A stretch of DNA of 64,000 nt. Origin: Providencia alcalifaciens DSM 30120 (lineage in GTDB: Bacteria; Pseudomonadota; Gammaproteobacteria; Enterobacterales; Enterobacteriaceae). The notes under the pieces were generated by a model, which saw only the letters and a program-made list of their open reading frames with translations, was not told where the DNA came from and made no database searches. Where the stretch lies: NCBI RefSeq assembly GCF_000173415.1, contig NZ_ABXW01000019.1, positions 1 through 64,000 of the forward strand. The letters are read 5' to 3'. A program made the position numbers and the translations under genes. Position 1 is the stretch's first letter; each line of letters opens with the position of its first letter. This document shows, piece by piece, positions 50,933-59,521 of this stretch.

Positions 50933-53437
50933 ATGATGTTCAAACATAGCAAACTAAGACTGGCGATTTTATTAGCGTTAAGTATGGGGATCGGAAATGC
51001 GCATGCTGCTGAATTTAATACGGATGTATTAGATGCTGAAGATATTAGTAACATTGATATGAGCCAATTCTCGGTCGCTGGATATGTTCCACCAGGTGAC
51101 TATATCTTGACCGTCTTTGTGAATGGTCAACGCTTAGGGGAACCTCGAGATATCGCTGTTTTTGATGAGAAAAATACACAGAAAACGTTATCTCAACAAG
51201 TGTGTCTTGCACCTCAGTTGCTGGGATTAATGGGACTCAAAAAATCAGCAGAGGAAAAAGTCACACTGTTTCGCGATGACCAATGTTTGAATTTTTCTGC
51301 ACTTTCGGGCGTTCAAACTAAAGTCGATTTACCCACAATGTCTCTGAAAATGACGATCCCACAGATGTGGATGGAGTATCGAGATCCTTATTGGATCCCG
51401 CCTAAGTATTGGGAAGAAGGGATCAATGGTGCGTTTGTGGATTACAGCGCGAATGTGTCTGCAACAAAAGAAACCGAAGGGGATAAGCGTATTTATTTAT
51501 CTGGCAATGGGACATCTGGGATCAATATTGGTGCTTGGCGTTTACGTGGAGACTTTAGCGGGACTTATCAAGAACAGCATGGTGGAGTCTATTCGCAAGA
51601 GAAACATAATTTTGATTTTAGTCGGTTATATGCATTTCGTTCATTGAAGGACTCCGCGGCACTGCTCACCTTAGGGGAGAACAATTTTTATTCGGATGTA
51701 TTTGATTCTTGGCAGTATACGGGGATTGCCGTTGAAAGTGATGATCGCATGTTGCCGCCAAAACTGGTGGGGTATGCGCCTGAAATTATCGGGGTCGCAA
51801 AAACGAATGCCATTGTTATTGTGCGTAGTCAGGACCGAATTATTTCAGAAACTTCAGTACCACCGGGTCCATTTCGTATTCAAACCTTAGATAGTGGGAT
51901 CCGTGGTGTGTTAGATGTGACGGTGCGTGAAGAAAATGGGGAAGAGAACAAATTTAGCCTTAGTACGGCTTCATTACCTTATTTAACGCGTCCTGGACGG
52001 ATAAATTATAAAGCTGCGGTGGGGAAAACACGTTATGACAATCGACATTTAACGGGAGATCCCGTCATTAGTGGTGAATTGTCATACGGTGTATCAAATG
52101 CGTGGTCGCTTTATGGTGGTACTCAGCTTAATGCGTATTATCAAAGCGCGGCATTAGGGATTGGTCGAGATCTGTTTTCTTTCGGGGCTGTTGCTGTAGA
52201 TATTACGCAATCCTTTGCTGATTATTCTGATGATGACAAGGGGCACTTACAAGGGCGCTCTTATCGTTTTAATTATGCAAAGTCATTCGATGATTTACGA
52301 ACAGATATTACCTTTGCAGGTTATCGTTTTGCAGACAAAGAATATCGCACGTTAATGCAGTATATGGATGAGGATCGAACGGGGCAGACACCTCGCGCAA
52401 CCAAGGAAAACTACCAAGTTTATTTAAATAAATATTTTGATGATTTTAATCTGTCATTAAATTATCAGTACAGCACTTATTGGCAGGATGATCCTCAAAC
52501 TCAATATGGTTTATATGCCAATACCAGCCTCAGTTTTCCATCTCTTTCTCAATACAACGGCAATATTGCACTTTCTGCGACGCGAACCGAGCGAAGTAAT
52601 GGCTATGAAGATGATGCGATTAACCTGTATTTGACCATCCCGCTATACAGTGGGCATAGCCTCACGTTCTCCGAGCTGTATTCTCGCTCAAATAAACAGA
52701 ACCAATATAACCATAATGTGGGGTATAGCGGTTATGGGGAGCGGGATAACTATAGCCTGACGATGGGATATAACCATGGTCAAGATATGGATAGCCAAAC
52801 GAGTTTTAGTGGTTTTTATTCTCGTGACCTCTCAGATGCCAACGTCTCGGTTAATGGCAGCTATGTACCGCATCAATATCGTAGTGTTGGCGCCTCCATT
52901 AAGAGTGGGATAACGGTAACGGGTAAAGGAATTGCGTTACACCGTTCTGCGCATGGGGATACACGTCTTATGGTCGAAACCTCGGACATAAGTGGTGTTC
53001 CTCTGAATCAAGGGGTGACGAAAACGAACCGTTTTGGCTTAGCGGTGCTCCCAAATATGAACAGTTACCGTAAATCTACGGCTTCCATCAACACCAGCAA
53101 ATTACCCGATGACATTGAAGCATTGAATGCAACCAGCGATATCACATTGACGAAAGGTGCTATTGGCTATCGCAGCTTCCCTGTTATGAAAGGCGAAAAA
53201 TTGTTCTCAGTGATTACGTTACAAAATGGCAAAAATCCACCTTTTGGTGCCAGTGTACGTAATGAGGCAAATCAAGAGTTAGGAATTGTGGGGGAGGATG
53301 GCGTGACGTGGCTGGCTGGCGTCGTAAGAAAAGAGCCTTTATGGGTCTATTGGCACAGCCAAAAACAGTGCCAGTTAACTTTGCCTGACTCGTTAAACAC
53401 CACGTCGTCAATGCTGTTATTGCCATGTGAAAAATAA
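50933..53437 (+). CDS. Fimbrial outer membrane usher
   Basis: 834 residues, full usher length. Signal peptide to about AHA-A (residue 26), N-terminal chaperone-binding domain (EFNTDVLDAEDISNIDMSQFSVAGYVPPGDYILTVFVNGQ), 24-strand barrel with plug region (VPPGPFRIQTLDSGIRGVLDVTVREENGEE) and C-terminal domains closed by a cysteine pair (KQCQLTL, LLLPCEK). It receives chaperone-subunit complexes and threads the pilus out. Paired ATGs at 50933 and 50936. Confidence 0.88.
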   Translation: MMFKHSKLRLAILLALSMGIGNAHAAEFNTDVLDAEDISNIDMSQFSVAGYVPPGDYILTVFVNGQRLGEPRDIAVFDEKNTQKTLSQQVCLAPQLLGLMGLKKSAEEKVTLFRDDQCLNFSALSGVQTKVDLPTMSLKMTIPQMWMEYRDPYWIPPKYWEEGINGAFVDYSANVSATKETEGDKRIYLSGNGTSGINIGAWRLRGDFSGTYQEQHGGVYSQEKHNFDFSRLYAFRSLKDSAALLTLGENNFYSDVFDSWQYTGIAVESDDRMLPPKLVGYAPEIIGVAKTNAIVIVRSQDRIISETSVPPGPFRIQTLDSGIRGVLDVTVREENGEENKFSLSTASLPYLTRPGRINYKAAVGKTRYDNRHLTGDPVISGELSYGVSNAWSLYGGTQLNAYYQSAALGIGRDLFSFGAVAVDITQSFADYSDDDKGHLQGRSYRFNYAKSFDDLRTDITFAGYRFADKEYRTLMQYMDEDRTGQTPRATKENYQVYLNKYFDDFNLSLNYQYSTYWQDDPQTQYGLYANTSLSFPSLSQYNGNIALSATRTERSNGYEDDAINLYLTIPLYSGHSLTFSELYSRSNKQNQYNHNVGYSGYGERDNYSLTMGYNHGQDMDSQTSFSGFYSRDLSDANVSVNGSYVPHQYRSVGASIKSGITVTGKGIALHRSAHGDTRLMVETSDISGVPLNQGVTKTNRFGLAVLPNMNSYRKSTASINTSKLPDDIEALNATSDITLTKGAIGYRSFPVMKGEKLFSVITLQNGKNPPFGASVRNEANQELGIVGEDGVTWLAGVVRKEPLWVYWHSQKQCQLTLPDSLNTTSSMLLLPCEK

Positions 53438-53474
53438 CGGAATATTTCATCGTACCTATCTTATGAGGTTGATT

Positions 53475-54203
53475 ATGTTTAATTTTAAATCAATTTATGC
53501 TGCATTGATAAGCTTGCTAATGGTTATGTCACAGGCTTCCTACGGTGCAGTGACACTGGATCGAACGCGCATTGTTTTTCCGGGAAATGAAAAATCGATT
53601 AATGTGCGTATTTCCAATGATAACCCTGAGGAGGCGTATTTAGCGCAAAGTTGGATTGAAGATTTACAAGGCAAGAAACTTACCCAGGGCGCTATTCTTG
53701 CGACTCCACCATTACAACGTGTGGAAGCCAATAGCCACAGTTTGGTACGCTTGAGTAAAACACCTTTATTGAGCCAGCTACCTGATGATAGAGAATCGGT
53801 TTTCTATTTTAATCTGCGGGAAGTTCCACCAAAATCTACCGAAGAAAATACTCTGCAAATTGCGCTCCAGTCACGGGTGAAATTGTTCTATCGCCCTGAA
53901 AAAATTCTAGAGATGTCCCAGACGAAATGGGCTCATAACATCACTTTACTGAAAACGGCGAAAGGCTACCGTTTGAATAACACCACCCCCTTTAATTTAA
54001 CGGTGATTGGCATTGGTAATAGTAAAAAACAGTCGGAAGAGAGCTCATTCGAAGTCGTCATGGTGGCACCAAAATCCACTTTTGATATCACCACGCATTC
54101 ACTCACAACACCGTATCTGACCTACATCAATGACTATGGTGGTAAGCCAACATTGGCATTTCGTTGCAAAGGAGACACCTGTACCGTCTCTGGAGAACAG
54201 TAA
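53475..54203 (+). CDS. Periplasmic fimbrial chaperone
   Basis: 242 residues from ATG 53475 (GAGG six bases upstream); longer frames overlap the usher. PapD fold: signal peptide to ASYG-A, TRIVFPGNEKSINVRISNDNPEEAYLAQSWIED, the conserved LPDDRESVFYFNLREVPPK and LQIALQSRVKLFYRP. It caps pilin subunits by donating its G1 strand. A C-terminal cysteine pair (FRCKGDTCTV) is present. Confidence 0.85.
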   Translation: MFNFKSIYAALISLLMVMSQASYGAVTLDRTRIVFPGNEKSINVRISNDNPEEAYLAQSWIEDLQGKKLTQGAILATPPLQRVEANSHSLVRLSKTPLLSQLPDDRESVFYFNLREVPPKSTEENTLQIALQSRVKLFYRPEKILEMSQTKWAHNITLLKTAKGYRLNNTTPFNLTVIGIGNSKKQSEESSFEVVMVAPKSTFDITTHSLTTPYLTYINDYGGKPTLAFRCKGDTCTVSGEQ

Positions 54204-54233
54204 TTTTACGAAGACATTGAGGGGGAAAATCGG

Positions 54234-54626
54234 ATGAAAATGATCCGGCTAGGATGCGCAATTATCACCATGGCAATGACGACGGGGGCGCTAGGCGATA
54301 AATTTTTAGGCAGTGTGCCACCCACTGAATCACATTATGAATCCCCCCACATGGGGTGGTTTTTGGTTAATGCCACGTTATTTAATGCGCCATGCAGCTT
54401 AGCAGTAAAGGAGAAGCCCGTATTGACTCAATGCGGTGCTGGCTCAGCATTCAGTGAAAGCGACAGTGGAGCAAAAACACCCGCAATGTTGTTAGTGGTG
54501 GATGCTGCGACAGGGAAAAGAGTGGTTCATTCCTCTGTTAACTTGGTGAATGGGAATAATACAGTGCAGCTACCGAATACCATCGATCCAGCTCATTTAC
54601 TGAGATTGGAGGTGAGCTATGAATAA
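54234..54626 (+). CDS. Short fimbrial operon protein, pilin-like
   Basis: 130 residues with a signal peptide (to about GALG-D). A pair of cysteines (FNAPCSLAV, LTQCGAG) and the end LLRLEVSYE resemble the C-terminal half of a pilin, but it is shorter than its neighbours and lacks a normal N-terminal extension. GAGGGGG precedes the start. It overlaps the next gene by eight bases. Possibly a tip adaptor; uncertain. Confidence 0.6.
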   Translation: MKMIRLGCAIITMAMTTGALGDKFLGSVPPTESHYESPHMGWFLVNATLFNAPCSLAVKEKPVLTQCGAGSAFSESDSGAKTPAMLLVVDAATGKRVVHSSVNLVNGNNTVQLPNTIDPAHLLRLEVSYE

Positions 54627-55149
54627 GCTAACACTATTTTGGTGGTTACTTGCGCCGCTTTTTTGGAGCCTTTCTGGACGAGGATATGCCCAGTTTTTGG
54701 ATGTGGAGTTTAGCGGTGAATTGGTTCATTTGTCTTGCAAAGTCAGTGCGGGTTCAGTGAAAAAAGAGATTCAGCTTGAGGCGTTACGCATGCAGTCTCT
54801 CAATCAAGGAGACGTGAGCGAAATAACACCGTTCTCCATTGAAATTGACCATTGCCAGCAATCAGACATGGGGAAGTTAATCAAAATGACGTGGCATGGA
54901 ACGCAGTTAGTGGATATTGATGGGCATAGTTACCTTATTACTCAAGGTGATAGCGATGTGGTGCTCGGTCTAGTGGACAGCGCAGGTAAACCGATTATTT
55001 GGGATGAACCCATTGATGTGGGGCATGTATCAGTGGTGAAAGATGAGCAGTCTCTATTATTTGGCGTTGTGGCGCGTAAGCCCCCATTTGGTTACGTCAA
55101 TGCAGGGAATTTTTCTGGTTGGGTTACTTTTTCCGTGGAGTATGAATAG
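54619..55149 (+). CDS. Minor fimbrial subunit
   Basis: 176 residues; signal peptide to about GYA-Q. Pilin pattern FSGELVHLSCKVSAG with IEIDHCQQS as the second cysteine and the end FSGWVTFSVEYE. Start ATG 54619 has GGAGG six bases upstream within the preceding gene. Predicted tip or adaptor subunit exported by the usher at 50933-53437. Confidence 0.72.
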   Translation: MNKLTLFWWLLAPLFWSLSGRGYAQFLDVEFSGELVHLSCKVSAGSVKKEIQLEALRMQSLNQGDVSEITPFSIEIDHCQQSDMGKLIKMTWHGTQLVDIDGHSYLITQGDSDVVLGLVDSAGKPIIWDEPIDVGHVSVVKDEQSLLFGVVARKPPFGYVNAGNFSGWVTFSVEYE

Positions 55150-55682
55150 TGAAACAAATCAATAAAGTAAAAAACTATTGGTGTGGTTTGCTGTTACTCA
55201 TTTCACCAATAGTTTATGGGGATGTTTTAGTGAATGTCGCTGCGACGATGGTGGATCCGGCTTGTCATGTTCGTAGTGAAGATGGCAGCTCTCCTCTGCA
55301 AATTAATTTTGGTGTGGTTGAAATCAATGGCGCTCCTGAGGTTTCGTTAACCAAAGATTTTCCCGTGTATATCAGTGGATGCTCAGGGAGAAAAACGCTG
55401 TCAGTGTTACTCAACCCGAAAGGCTACGGAACTGAGGAGTATCTCGGTAGACATATTTTGTCAACCAGTGCGAAAGGGCTGGGGATCCATTTTCTTGATG
55501 TCACTGATGGGCAAGCGATTCCTTTAGAATTAAATCAATTACAGGCGCTCACCCCTCAGCCCATAAGTACGACCGAACACCGGATTGACCTACAAGCACA
55601 GTTGGTGAATACACGACCATTAAACCAGCTCCCTGCAGGGAGATTCACATCTGCAATGATGATTTCAGTCACTTATAACTAG
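55149..55682 (+). CDS. Minor fimbrial subunit
   Basis: 177 residues from a GTG sharing one base with the previous TAG. Signal peptide to VYG-D, then VNVAATMVDPACHVRS and VYISGCSGRK (cysteine pair) and the end MMISVTYN. A typical minor pilin. Order and coupling suggest the tip fibrillum of the same fimbria. Confidence 0.78.
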   Translation: MKQINKVKNYWCGLLLLISPIVYGDVLVNVAATMVDPACHVRSEDGSSPLQINFGVVEINGAPEVSLTKDFPVYISGCSGRKTLSVLLNPKGYGTEEYLGRHILSTSAKGLGIHFLDVTDGQAIPLELNQLQALTPQPISTTEHRIDLQAQLVNTRPLNQLPAGRFTSAMMISVTYN

Positions 55683-55695
55683 TGGGAAAACCAAT

Positions 55696-56760
55696 ATGTT
55701 GAAGATTAGGCTCATAGCATGGGCATGTTGTTTGGTTGGTGGGCTTATATTGTCAATGATGGCGAAAGCGGATTATGCCGCACAAATCATTGATCCCAAT
55801 GGCGGTTATACCATACGGGTGAATAACAACAGTACACTGGCGGATCACCCTGACGTCGGCTCTGATGGTCAAAACTACTACCAAGTTGGTGAACCCTTTG
55901 TCATCGATAGCAACCGTGCTGAACCTAAAGGTTTGGTTAAGTGTATTGGGCGACGTTGGGGAAGTACCAGTACACAAATTTTGCCTTCAAATGCTTTTCA
56001 TCGGCTATTTATGTATGTGCCTGAAACGGGGTTTTCTCTCGGAGGACTCAAAGCTTATCGGCTAAATGCCAACTTAGTCATGACAGTAGAAGCTGACATG
56101 ATGGAATGGACCAACCGCAGCTCTGGAGTTTGTTCAATGGCGAGTGAGGAGACTGTATTTGATGTTCCAAGGTTTGATAACCATTTTCCTATCACGATGA
56201 CGTTTTATATTAAAGAGCAGATTATTGATGGGCAGCTAGTGATTAGTGAAATGCCCTTAGCAGGCTATGTACGGGCATTTACGAACCCAAAAGTGGCACC
56301 GCCTTATGATAGTTGGTCACTCAATGAATCTTCAGTTCCCCTACGACTAGCTGCATCGCAAATTAATATTGGTGCAAAGTGTTCTACCAGTACCAGCAGT
56401 GGAGAAAAAAGTGTATTGAATTTACGCCATGGGCAATTAAACAGCCTGCAATATGACAACCGTGCTAGCGGTCAAGTCACTTACCATTGTCTCTTTCAAT
56501 CCTCCACAAAAGTGCGTTTACGTTTGGATTACACACAAGATGACGATCCACAAAAGCGTTTACCTATGACGAATGGGGATAACGATACGATCTACAGCGA
56601 ATTGGTGATCACCGATCTTGAAACCGGGCAATCTGGTAAAGAAATCAAAGCCGAAATTCACAGTATGAAAGAGTTTGAAATTAGTAGTCACCTGCAGGGA
56701 GAAAATGCGCAAGCTGGTGATTATCAAGGATCCGCGTGGCTAATCGCCACACTGGATTAG
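55696..56760 (+). CDS. Probable fimbrial tip adhesin
   Basis: 354 residues, twice a pilin. Signal peptide to AKA-D; an N-terminal domain of about 190 residues without pilin pattern (GGYTIRVNNNSTLADHPDVGSDGQNYYQVG, CIGRRWGSTSTQ) should bind the receptor. The C-terminal pilin domain has QINIGAKCSTSTSSGEKSV and TYHCLFQ cysteines and ends AGDYQGSAWLIATLD. Last gene of the operon, as expected for MrpH- or PapG-like adhesins. Receptor unknown. Confidence 0.72.
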   Translation: MLKIRLIAWACCLVGGLILSMMAKADYAAQIIDPNGGYTIRVNNNSTLADHPDVGSDGQNYYQVGEPFVIDSNRAEPKGLVKCIGRRWGSTSTQILPSNAFHRLFMYVPETGFSLGGLKAYRLNANLVMTVEADMMEWTNRSSGVCSMASEETVFDVPRFDNHFPITMTFYIKEQIIDGQLVISEMPLAGYVRAFTNPKVAPPYDSWSLNESSVPLRLAASQINIGAKCSTSTSSGEKSVLNLRHGQLNSLQYDNRASGQVTYHCLFQSSTKVRLRLDYTQDDDPQKRLPMTNGDNDTIYSELVITDLETGQSGKEIKAEIHSMKEFEISSHLQGENAQAGDYQGSAWLIATLD

Positions 56761-56762
56761 CG

Positions 56763-57536
56763 CTATTGCTCAATACGTTGAATAAAGCTTGAGGGAGATT
56801 GTCCTAACCATTTTTTGAACATAGTCGAGAAGGATCCTACATTGCTATAGCCCAGATCGAATGCCACTTCCGTGATCGACTTACCCGCTGAGATCCGGCT
56901 AATTGCATTGAGTAAACAGGCTTGTTGTCGCCAGTCAGAGAACGACAAGCCTGTTTGCGCCCCAAAAAATCGGCTAAACGAGCGCTCACTTTTATGTAAT
57001 TTTGCTGCCCAATCTTGGGGTAGTGAGGTTATTTGCGGTGATTTTAAAAACGCTTTGCATAAGGTCGCGAGGCTTTCATCACGAGGAATTGGTGCGAAAA
57101 ATGGTAAGGGTTCCGCCCGAGCCACTTCATGGAGAATCAACTGTATAAGCACGCCATCGCGCCCAGTGAGGTCATACTCCAGTGGAACATCAACCGCTTC
57201 AAGTAGCAATTGACGCAATAGCGGTGTGACGCGTAGGACTTCACACTTATTACTGTTACGGGGCGCGGCAGCAGGCTCGATATATAAACTGCGGGTGCTG
57301 ACATTTAGCATACGCGTTTCATGAGCGGTATTTTGAGGGATCCACACGCCGCTATCGGGAGGGATCACCCATTCACCATCCTCAGTGCTCACCTCAATTA
57401 ATCCAGTGGCACCATATAGAAACTGTGCGCGTCGATGCTTGTGGGAATTCAATAGCACATTGGGTAGGTAGTCGGTACCGAGTGCTAAAACATCGCGTGG
57501 AACGTGATCAATAGTATTAAGTGGAATATTTCTCAT
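56763..57536 (-). CDS. AraC-family regulator with cupin sensor, NimR/YeaM-like
   Basis: 257 residues. N-terminal cupin (HKHRRAQFLYGATGLIEVSTEDGEWVIPPDSGVWIPQNTAHE) and C-terminal AraC HTH pair (WAAKLHKSERSFSRFFGAQTGLSFSDWR; SITEVAFDLGYSNVGSFSTMFKKWLGQSP). This architecture is that of E. coli NimR, which controls the efflux gene nimT. No transporter is adjacent here, so the target is unknown. It converges with the first fimbrial operon, two bases from its end. It may be unrelated to fimbriae. Confidence 0.83.
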   Translation of the reverse strand: MRNIPLNTIDHVPRDVLALGTDYLPNVLLNSHKHRRAQFLYGATGLIEVSTEDGEWVIPPDSGVWIPQNTAHETRMLNVSTRSLYIEPAAAPRNSNKCEVLRVTPLLRQLLLEAVDVPLEYDLTGRDGVLIQLILHEVARAEPLPFFAPIPRDESLATLCKAFLKSPQITSLPQDWAAKLHKSERSFSRFFGAQTGLSFSDWRQQACLLNAISRISAGKSITEVAFDLGYSNVGSFSTMFKKWLGQSPSSFIQRIEQ

Positions 57537-57562
57537 TGGTTGTGTTCTTGTCGAAATCGTGA

Positions 57563-57652
57563 TGGCTGAAATTCAAATATTCATCATTATTTTTCGAATA
57601 TAGGCAATTTTTATTGACATAACCACATGTTTTACGTGGTTGGCTGAAATTC
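57563..57652. promoter_or_regulatory. Direct repeats TGGCTGAAATTC upstream of the AraC gene
   Basis: A 12-bp sequence occurs identically at 57563-57574 and 57641-57652, 78 bases apart, in the 183-base gap before the AraC gene. It may be an operator for that regulator. An AACCAC/GTGGTT hairpin lies between (57621-57641). Confidence 0.4.
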
Positions 57653-57719
57653 CAATGCCTTTGGCGGTTTTTCAAAAGTTGGCTCAGTAGGAAATGTTTA
57701 CCCTAACTCGGCTTGGTAC

Positions 57720-58421
57720 CTAATTGATGCTCATTGTATGGTTTACGAGGCTACCTTGATCATTGATATACACCGCAATAAGTTTACCATTTTGCCGATG
57801 ACTCCCTTCTAGCTTTTCGGTTGAATACGGTGGGATCATAACGCTTTTCGCGATGGGGGTATTTTGGCTATTTTCATAATAGAGCTGTGAAATATTCAAA
57901 AAATAAGGGGTAGGGTTTTTAATCGAAAGCTGATTCTCGGAATGTGAGGCACTCACGTTATTGATAAATGACTCTACGCCACTGGCAAGCGCTGTGGGTC
58001 GATAAAAAATTTTGATACGAATTTGTAGCGCTAACTGAATAATATTCATCCCTTCTTTATTTTGAGGTTTTGGCGAGATATCAAGTACATTCAGGTAAAA
58101 AACAGACTCTCTATCTTGCGGTAAATCCCCACCAATAAATCGAATCCGTAATTGCGCGCCTTCATGAGCGGCGATTTTGGTCACAGGCGGCGTCACAATA
58201 AACGGCGCCTCTGTTGTTTCAGGGGTGGAATGGATATTGCCCTCATCAACCCAACTCTGTACTAAGCTTGCTTGTTCACTGTCATTAATGGTTTGAATAT
58301 TGGCTGATTTTTGGTCGCTTAAGTAAATCAAACGCGTTTTTTTGAGTATTAAGCTCGCGTGCGTCTGTGAGCTGAGAAGGAGCAACATTAAACTGTAAAT
58401 AATCCCTTGAATATGCCGCAT
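57720..58421 (-). CDS. Second periplasmic chaperone of fimbrial operon 2
   Basis: 233 residues. Signal peptide to THA-S; PapD fold blocks LILKKTRLIYLSDQKSANIQTIND, LPQDRESVFYLNVLDISPKPQ and IIQLALQIRIKIFYRPTAL. AAGGA precedes ATG 58421. It is the last gene of the operon, after the adhesin, so the operon encodes two chaperones. Since the first one is frameshifted in this sequence, this copy might supply the activity. Confidence 0.83.
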   Translation of the reverse strand: MRHIQGIIYSLMLLLLSSQTHASLILKKTRLIYLSDQKSANIQTINDSEQASLVQSWVDEGNIHSTPETTEAPFIVTPPVTKIAAHEGAQLRIRFIGGDLPQDRESVFYLNVLDISPKPQNKEGMNIIQLALQIRIKIFYRPTALASGVESFINNVSASHSENQLSIKNPTPYFLNISQLYYENSQNTPIAKSVMIPPYSTEKLEGSHRQNGKLIAVYINDQGSLVNHTMSIN

Positions 58422-58433
58422 TTTTTCATCCTT

Positions 58434-59510
58434 CTAATTATAAGACATGACCACTGTTGCGGTGCTGGATACAGGACCTTGCGTCACGATGGCTGGGGTA
58501 TAAGGGTAATAATAAGCCCCCATATTGAGGGTAAATGATGGGGAAATCGGACTCCCTTTTGCGACACTGAAAATAGAGGTTGCGGTATTTTGTGCAGCCA
58601 CGCTATCGGAGAGGGTAATTGGGTTGGTGGGATTACTTGCAGTGACCAATCGGAAACCTACACCTGCGGCGCCTTGGCTGGCAGTATTATTCATGGTGGT
58701 TTTATCTGTTGCGAGTAAGCTGCTGCTGGATAAGAAAATCTTGATGTCCCTTGATGCATTACCTCCTGCCAGAAAATCTTGACAGGTAAAATTGAGATTA
58801 AAGGGCGTATAACCCGCGCGTGTTGCTGATTTGACGGTACTGATACTGACGGGGGGCAGAGTCACCACTAACCCTTGGTTAGCAAAGTTACACGTGGTGG
58901 TGATTGGGTTATAGGTGACTTGAACGGGTTGTAAGTAAATATCATCAGGTTGAGTGGTCCAATTGAGTCCAAGCAAAAACGCGAGGAGTCTGGTAACCAC
59001 ATCAATAAGCCATTGTACAAGACCTAAAGTGGATGCATCCGAAGCAAAAACAACGGGGTTAATGGTTATACTGCTTCCTGCAATTTCAACATAATTTGAG
59101 CTCGGTTTGACGGTCACAAGGGTAAATTGTATGGTGAAATTTACATTGAGTTCATTGGCATTGTGAGAACCGACAGATAGGTTTGACACATTGTTTTTTT
59201 CTAATTTGGTGACGGTCACTTCTACTAATTGTTTACCTCCATTAAATCCCACCGTTGCTTTGCGACCTTGAAATGGTGAGGCAATACCAACGACATTAGG
59301 GAGTAGTCCATTATTGGTACAAGTAAATGTCCCGGAAAATATGGTTCGAGAGTCTTTGGCCACGACAGTCGATGAGTTGCTTAAATCGTTTGATATATCA
59401 AACGTAATCGGGGACGCCGTGACTGTTGTCGCTTGTCGACAGTTCGCAGAGGCATACTGGCTGACGGCAAGTAAACTGGAAAATAATAATGCCAATGTGG
59501 TTTTTTTCAT
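58434..59510 (-). CDS. Fimbrial tip adhesin with internal hydrophobic segment
   Basis: 358 residues; signal peptide to SA-N near 22. Two halves: an N-terminal binding domain (CRQATTVTASPITFDISNDL to about 160) and a C-terminal pilin domain (ITTTCNFANQGLVV, FNLNFTCQDFL, ending VVMSYN). Between them residues 161-183 (TLGLVQWLIDVVTRLLAFLLGLN) are strongly hydrophobic and helical, which is unusual for a protein that must cross the periplasm and usher. It could be a hidden linker helix or a membrane-active element. AAGGAA precedes the start. Confidence 0.72.
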   Translation of the reverse strand: MKKTTLALLFSSLLAVSQYASANCRQATTVTASPITFDISNDLSNSSTVVAKDSRTIFSGTFTCTNNGLLPNVVGIASPFQGRKATVGFNGGKQLVEVTVTKLEKNNVSNLSVGSHNANELNVNFTIQFTLVTVKPSSNYVEIAGSSITINPVVFASDASTLGLVQWLIDVVTRLLAFLLGLNWTTQPDDIYLQPVQVTYNPITTTCNFANQGLVVTLPPVSISTVKSATRAGYTPFNLNFTCQDFLAGGNASRDIKIFLSSSSLLATDKTTMNNTASQGAAGVGFRLVTASNPTNPITLSDSVAAQNTATSIFSVAKGSPISPSFTLNMGAYYYPYTPAIVTQGPVSSTATVVMSYN

Positions 59511-59521
59511 TGGATGTTCCT

